Source: Mastigias papua
Lineage: Eukaryota > Cnidaria > Scyphozoa > Rhizostomeae > Mastigiidae
Reading direction: 5' to 3'
NCBI GenBank assembly: GCA_964019165.1
Contig: OZ025279.1
Span: 1,548,501-1,612,500 of the forward strand
Length of the DNA stretch: 64,000 nt
The notes below the pieces were generated by a model. That model ran no database searches and was not told the origin of the DNA. It was given only the letters and a program-made list of their open reading frames with translations. Each line of letters begins with the position of its first letter. Positions within the stretch are counted from its first letter, which is position 1. Below are positions 59,201 through 64,000 of the stretch, in pieces. The position numbers were made by a program, and so were the translations under genes.

Positions 59201-62200
59201 TGAAAATGACCGATTTTTGGCCAAAAAGTAAGGCTATAACCTTGGTATTTTGCCGAAAAATGACGAAAATTGAATGTGATTGAGTTTGATTGCAGATTGA
59301 AAAGTGATGAAAATGAGCGATTTTTGGCCAAAAAGTAAGGCTATAACCTTGGTACTTTGCCGGAAAATGACCAAAATTGAAAGTGATTGATTTTGATTGC
59401 AGATTGAAAAGTGATGAAAATGAGCGATTTTTGGCCAAACAGTAAGGCTATAACCTTGGTATTTTGCCGAAAAATGACCAAACTTGAAATTGATTGATTT
59501 TGATTGCAGATTGAAATGTGATGAAAATGAGCGATTTTTGGCCAATAAGTAAGGCTATAACATTGGTATTTTGCCGAAAAATGACCAAAATTGAAATTGA
59601 TTGATTTTGATTGCAGATTGAAAAGTGATGAAAATGAGCGATTTTTGGCCAAAAAGTAAGGCTATAACCTTTGTATTTTGCCGAACAATGCCCAAAATTG
59701 AAATTGATTGATTTTGATTGCAGATTGAAAAGTGATGAAAATGAGCGATTTTTGGCCAAAAAGTAAGGCTATAACCTTGGTATTTTGCCGAAAAATGACG
59801 AAAATTGAATTTGATTGATTTTGATTGCAGATTGAAAAGTGATGAAAATGAGCGATTTTTGGCCAAAAAGTAAGGCTATAACCTTGGTATTTTGCCGAAC
59901 AATGACCAAAATTGAAATTGATTGATTTTGATTGCAGATTGAAAAGTGATGAAAATGAGCGAGTTTTGGCCAAAAAGTAAGGCTATAACCTTGGTATTTT
60001 GCCGACAAATGACCAAAATTGAAATTGATTGATTTTGATTGCAGATTGAAAAGTGATGAAAATGAGCGAATTTTGGCCAAAAAGTAAGGCTATAACCTTG
60101 GTATTTTGCCGAAAAATGACGAAAATTGAAATTGATTGATTTTGATTGCAGATTGAAAAGTGATGAAAATGAGCGATTTTTGGCCAAAAACTAAGGCTAT
60201 AACCTTGGTATTTTGCCGAAAAATGACCAAATTTGAAATTGATTGATTTTGATTGCAGATTGAAAAGTGATGAAAATGAGCGATTTTTGCCAAAAAGTAA
60301 GGCTATAACCTTGGTATTTTGCCGAAAAATGACCAAAATTGAAATTGATTGAATTTGATTGCAGATTGAAAAGTGATGAAAATGAGCAAATTTTGGCCAA
60401 AAAGTAAGGCTATAACCTTGGTATTTTGCCGAAAAATGACCAAAATTGAAATTGATTGATTTTGATTGCAGATTGAAAAGTGATGAACATGAGCGATTTT
60501 TGGCGAAAAAGTAAGGCTATAACCTTGGTATTTTGCCGAAAAATGACGAAAATTGAAATTGATTGAATTTGATTGCAGATTGAAAAGTGATGAAAATGAG
60601 CAAGTTTTGGCCAAAAAGTAAGGCTATAACCTTGGTATTTTGCCGAAAACTGACCAACATTGAAATTGATTGATTTTGATTGCAGATTGAAAAGTGATGA
60701 AAATGAGCGATTTTTGGCCAAAAAGTAAGGCTATAACCTTGGTATTTTGCCGAAAAATGACGGAAATTGAAATTGATTGAATTTGATTGCAGATTGAAAA
60801 GTGATGAAAATGAGCAAGTTTTGGCCAAAAAGTAAGGCTATAACCTTGGTATTTTGCCGACAAATGACCAAAATTGAAATTGATTGATTTTGATTGCAGA
60901 TTGAAAAGTGATGAAAATGAGCGAATTTTGGCCAAAAAGTAAGGCTATAACCTTGGTATTTTGCCGAAAAATGACGAAAATTGACATTGATTGATTTTGA
61001 TTGCAGATTGAAAAGTGATGAAAATGAGCGATTTTTGGCCAAAAAGTAAGGCTATAACCTTGGTACTTTGCCGAAAAATGACGAAAATTGAAATTGATTG
61101 ATTTTGATTGCAGATTGAAAAGTGATGAAAATGAGCGATTTTTGGCCAAAAAGTAAGGCTATAACCTTGGTATTTTTGCCGAGAAATGACGAAAATTGAA
61201 ATTGATTGAATTTGATTGCAGATTGACAAGTGATGAAAATGAGCAAGTTTTGGCCAAAAAGTAAGGCTATAACCTTTGTATTTTGCCGAACAATGCCCAA
61301 AATTGAAATTGATTGATTTTGATTGCAGATTGAAAAGTGATGAAAATGAGCGATTTTTGGCCAAAAACTAAGGCTATAACCTTGGTATTTTGCCGAAAAA
61401 TGACGAAAATTGAAATTGATTGATTTTGATTGCAGATTGAAAAGTGATGAAAATGACCGATTTTTGGCCAAAAAGTAAGGCTATAACCTTGGTATTTTGC
61501 CGAAAAATGACGAAAATTGAAATTGATTGAATTTGATTGCAGATTGAAAAGTGATGAAAATGAGCGATTTTTGGCCAAAAACTAAGGCTATAACCTTGGT
61601 ATTTTGCCGAAAAATGACGAAAATTGAAATTGATTGATTTTGATTGCAGATTGAAAAGTGATGAAAATGACCGATTTTTGGCCAAAAAGTAAGGCTATAA
61701 CCTTGGTATTTTGCCGAAAAATGACGAAAATTGAAATTGATTGAATTTGATTGCAGATTGAAAAGTGATGAAAATGACCGATTTTTGGCCAAAAAGTAAG
61801 GCTATAACCTTGGTATTTTGCCGAAAAATGACGAAAATTGAAATTGATTGAATTTGATTGCAGATTGAAAAGTGATGAAAATGAGCAAGTTTTGGCCAAA
61901 AAGTAAGGCTATAACCTTGGTATTTTGCCGAAAAATGACCAAAATTGAAATTGATTGATTTTGATTGCAGATTGAAAAGTGATGAAAATGAGCGATTTTT
62001 GGCCAAAAAGTAAGGCTATAACCTTGGTATTTTGCCGAACAATGCCCAAAATTGAAATTTATTGATTTTGATTGCAGATTGAAAAGTGATGAAAATGAGC
62101 GATTTTTGGCCAAAAAGTAAGGCTATAACCTTGGTATTTTGCCGAAAAATGACGAAAATTGAATTTGATTGATTTTGATTGCAGATTGAAAAGTGATGAA

Positions 62201-64000
62201 AATGAGCGATTTTTGGCCAAAAAGTAAGGCTATAACCTTGGTATTTTGCCGAAAAATGACCAAAATTGAAATTGATTGATTTTGATTGCAGATTGAAAAG
62301 TGATGAAAATGAGCGATTTTGGCCAAAAAGTAAGGCTATAACCTTGGTATTTTGCCGAAAAATGACGAAAATTGAAATTGATTGAATTTGATTGCAGATT
62401 GAAAAGTGATGAAAATGAGCAAATTTTGGCCAAAAAGTAAGGCTATAACCTTGGTATTTTGCCGAAAAATGACGAAAATTGAAATTGATTGATTTTGATT
62501 GCAGATTGAAAAGTGATGAAAATGAGCGATTTTTGGCCAAAAACTAAGGCTATAACCTTGGTATTTTGCCGAAAAATGACCAAATTTGAAATTGATTGAT
62601 TTTGATTGCAGATTGAAAAGTGATGAAAATGAGCGATTTTTGGCCAAAAAGTAAGGCTATAACCTTGGTATTTTGCCGAAAAATGACGAAAATTAAAATT
62701 GATTGAATTTGATTGCAGATTGAAAAGTGATGAAAATGAGCAAATTTTGGCCAAAAAGTAAGGCTATAACCTTGGTATTTTGCCGAAAAATGACGAAAAT
62801 TGAAATTGATTGAATTTGATTGCAGATTGAAAAGTGATGAAAATGAGCAAGTTTTGGCCAAAAAGTAAGGCTATAACCTTGGTATTTTGCCGAACAATGC
62901 CCAAAATTGAAATTGATTGATTTTGATTGCAGATTGAAAAGTGATGAAAATGAGCGATTTTTGGCCAAAAACTAAGGCTATAACCTTGGTATTTTGCCGA
63001 AAAATGACGAAAATTGAAATTGATTGATTTTGATTGCAGATTGAAAAGTGATGAAAATGACCGATTTTTGGCCAAAAAGTAAGGCTATAACCTTGGTATT
63101 TTGCCGAAAAATGACGAAAATTGAAATTGATTGAATTTGATTGCAGATTGAAAAGTGATGAAAATGACCGATTTTTGGCCAAAAAGTAAGGCTATAACCT
63201 TGGTATTTTGCCGAAAAATGACGAAAATTGAAATTGATTGAATTTGATTGCAGATTGAAAAGTGATGAAAATGAGCAAGTTTTGGCCAAAAAGTAAGGCT
63301 ATAACCTTGGTATTTTGCCGAAAAATGACCAAAATTGAAATTGATTGATTTTGATTGCAGATTGAAAAGTGATGAAAATGAGCGATTTTTGGCCAAAAAG
63401 TAAGGCTATAACCTTGGTATTTTGCCGAACAATGCCCAAAATTGAAATTTATTGATTTTGATTGCAGATTGAAAAGTGATGAAAATGAGCGATTTTTGGC
63501 CAAAAAGTAAGGCTATAACCTTGGTATTTTGCCGAAAAATGACGAAAATTGAATTTGATTGATTTTGATTGCAGATTGAAAAGTGATGAAAATGAGCGAT
63601 TTTTGGCCAAAAAGTAAGGCTATAACCTTGGTATTTTGCCGAAAAATGACCAAAATTGAAATTGATTGATTTTGATTGCAGATTGAAAAGTGATGAAAAT
63701 GAGCGATTTTTGGCCAAAAAGTAAGGCTATAACCTTGGTATTTTGCCGAAAAATGACGAAAATTGAAATTGATTGAATTTGATTGCAGATTGAAAAGTGA
63801 TGAAAATGAGCAAATTTTGGCCAAAAAGTAAGGCTATAACCTTGGTATTTTGCCGAAAAATGACGAAAATTGAAATTGATTGATTTTGATTGCAGATTGA
63901 AAAGTGATGAAAATGAGCGATTTTTGGCCAAAAACTAAGGCTATAACCTTGGTATTTTGCCGAAAAATGACCAAATTTGAAATTGATTGATTTTGATTGC

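Larger units (their letters stand above)
36749..64000. repeat. 107-bp tandem satellite, about 255 copies, open to the right edge
   Basis: From AGTAAGGCTATAACCTTGGT at 36749 the sequence repeats every 107 bp (occasionally 106 or 108) to the last base. Landmarks in each unit, in order, are AGTAAGGCTATAACC, TTGCCGAAAAATGAC, TTGATTGATTTTGATTGCAG, GTGATGAAAATGAGCG and the palindrome TTTTTGGCCAAAAA. Variant sites recur: GACG or GACC after AAAAAT; GCGATTTTT, GCAAGTTTT or GCGAATTTT; GAACAATGCCC; GCGGGACAATG. The visible array is 27.25 kb with no insertion of other sequence. A location in heterochromatin or a centromeric or pericentromeric block is plausible but not shown. Overlapping minus-strand frames of 103 codons arise because 107 is not a multiple of 3, and they are not genes. 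Confidence 0.98.

Noticed and set aside
36739..63931. Well over a hundred overlapping minus-strand ORFs (mostly 103 codons, some 139-210) across the right part of the window
   Set aside because: They are the same 107-bp repeat read in its three frames in turn, with one stop per 321 bp. Longer ones occur only where a monomer is 106 or 108 bases. There is no start context, codon bias or splice structure, and substitutions fall without regard to codon position.
36749..64000. CRISPR-like array
   Set aside because: The units are directly adjacent full-length tandem copies with no unique spacers, in an animal-type genome.

Overview
The window is eukaryotic and almost certainly from an animal. It is AT-rich, its genes are split into many short exons with GT-AG introns, and both named genes are orthologues of conserved animal genes. 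Microsatellites, pogo/Tigger-like and hAT-like relics, and (TA)n-embedded palindromes with hammerhead-ribozyme-like boxes suggest a marine invertebrate such as a cnidarian or a spiralian. The species cannot be fixed from the sequence. All gene models were assembled by hand from splice signals, reading phase and remembered protein families; no search was run.

Left part (1-3,080). Two minus-strand loci are present. One is the 5' end of an unrecognised gene (exons 1350-1216 and 493-361) that runs off the left edge. The other is an uninterrupted 221-codon ORF (2331-1666) for a coiled coil plus TRAF-type MATH domain. About 750 bp separates the TRAF-like start from the plus-strand gene beyond it.

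Middle part (3,082-32,040). Two plus-strand genes lie in tandem. A SREK1IP1 orthologue (7 exons, 168 codons, CCHC zinc knuckle plus Lys/Arg/Ser-rich tail) spans 3,082-13,036. An SSX2IP (ADIP/Msd1) orthologue (16 exons, 614 codons, mostly coiled coil) spans 15,904-32,040. Their introns hold a hAT-like fragment, a pogo/Tigger relic, short TIR elements, a tRNA/5S-like SINE candidate, a dispersed repeat ending in (CAT)n, and a 10.26-11.31 kb cluster of (TA)n tracts with three long palindromes.

Right part (32,041-64,000). After about 4.7 kb with no recognised gene, including three degenerate ~190 bp repeats, an uninterrupted tandem satellite begins at about 36,749 and runs off the right edge. The monomer is 107 bp, about 255 copies are visible (>27 kb), and the array contains nested multi-monomer duplications and regional variants. 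The many 103-codon minus-strand ORFs there are by-products of the repeat.

The two named genes act in different processes (pre-mRNA splicing; centrosome and adhesion), so no joint pathway is implied. The features most worth following are the higher-order structure of the satellite and the hammerhead-like palindromes.
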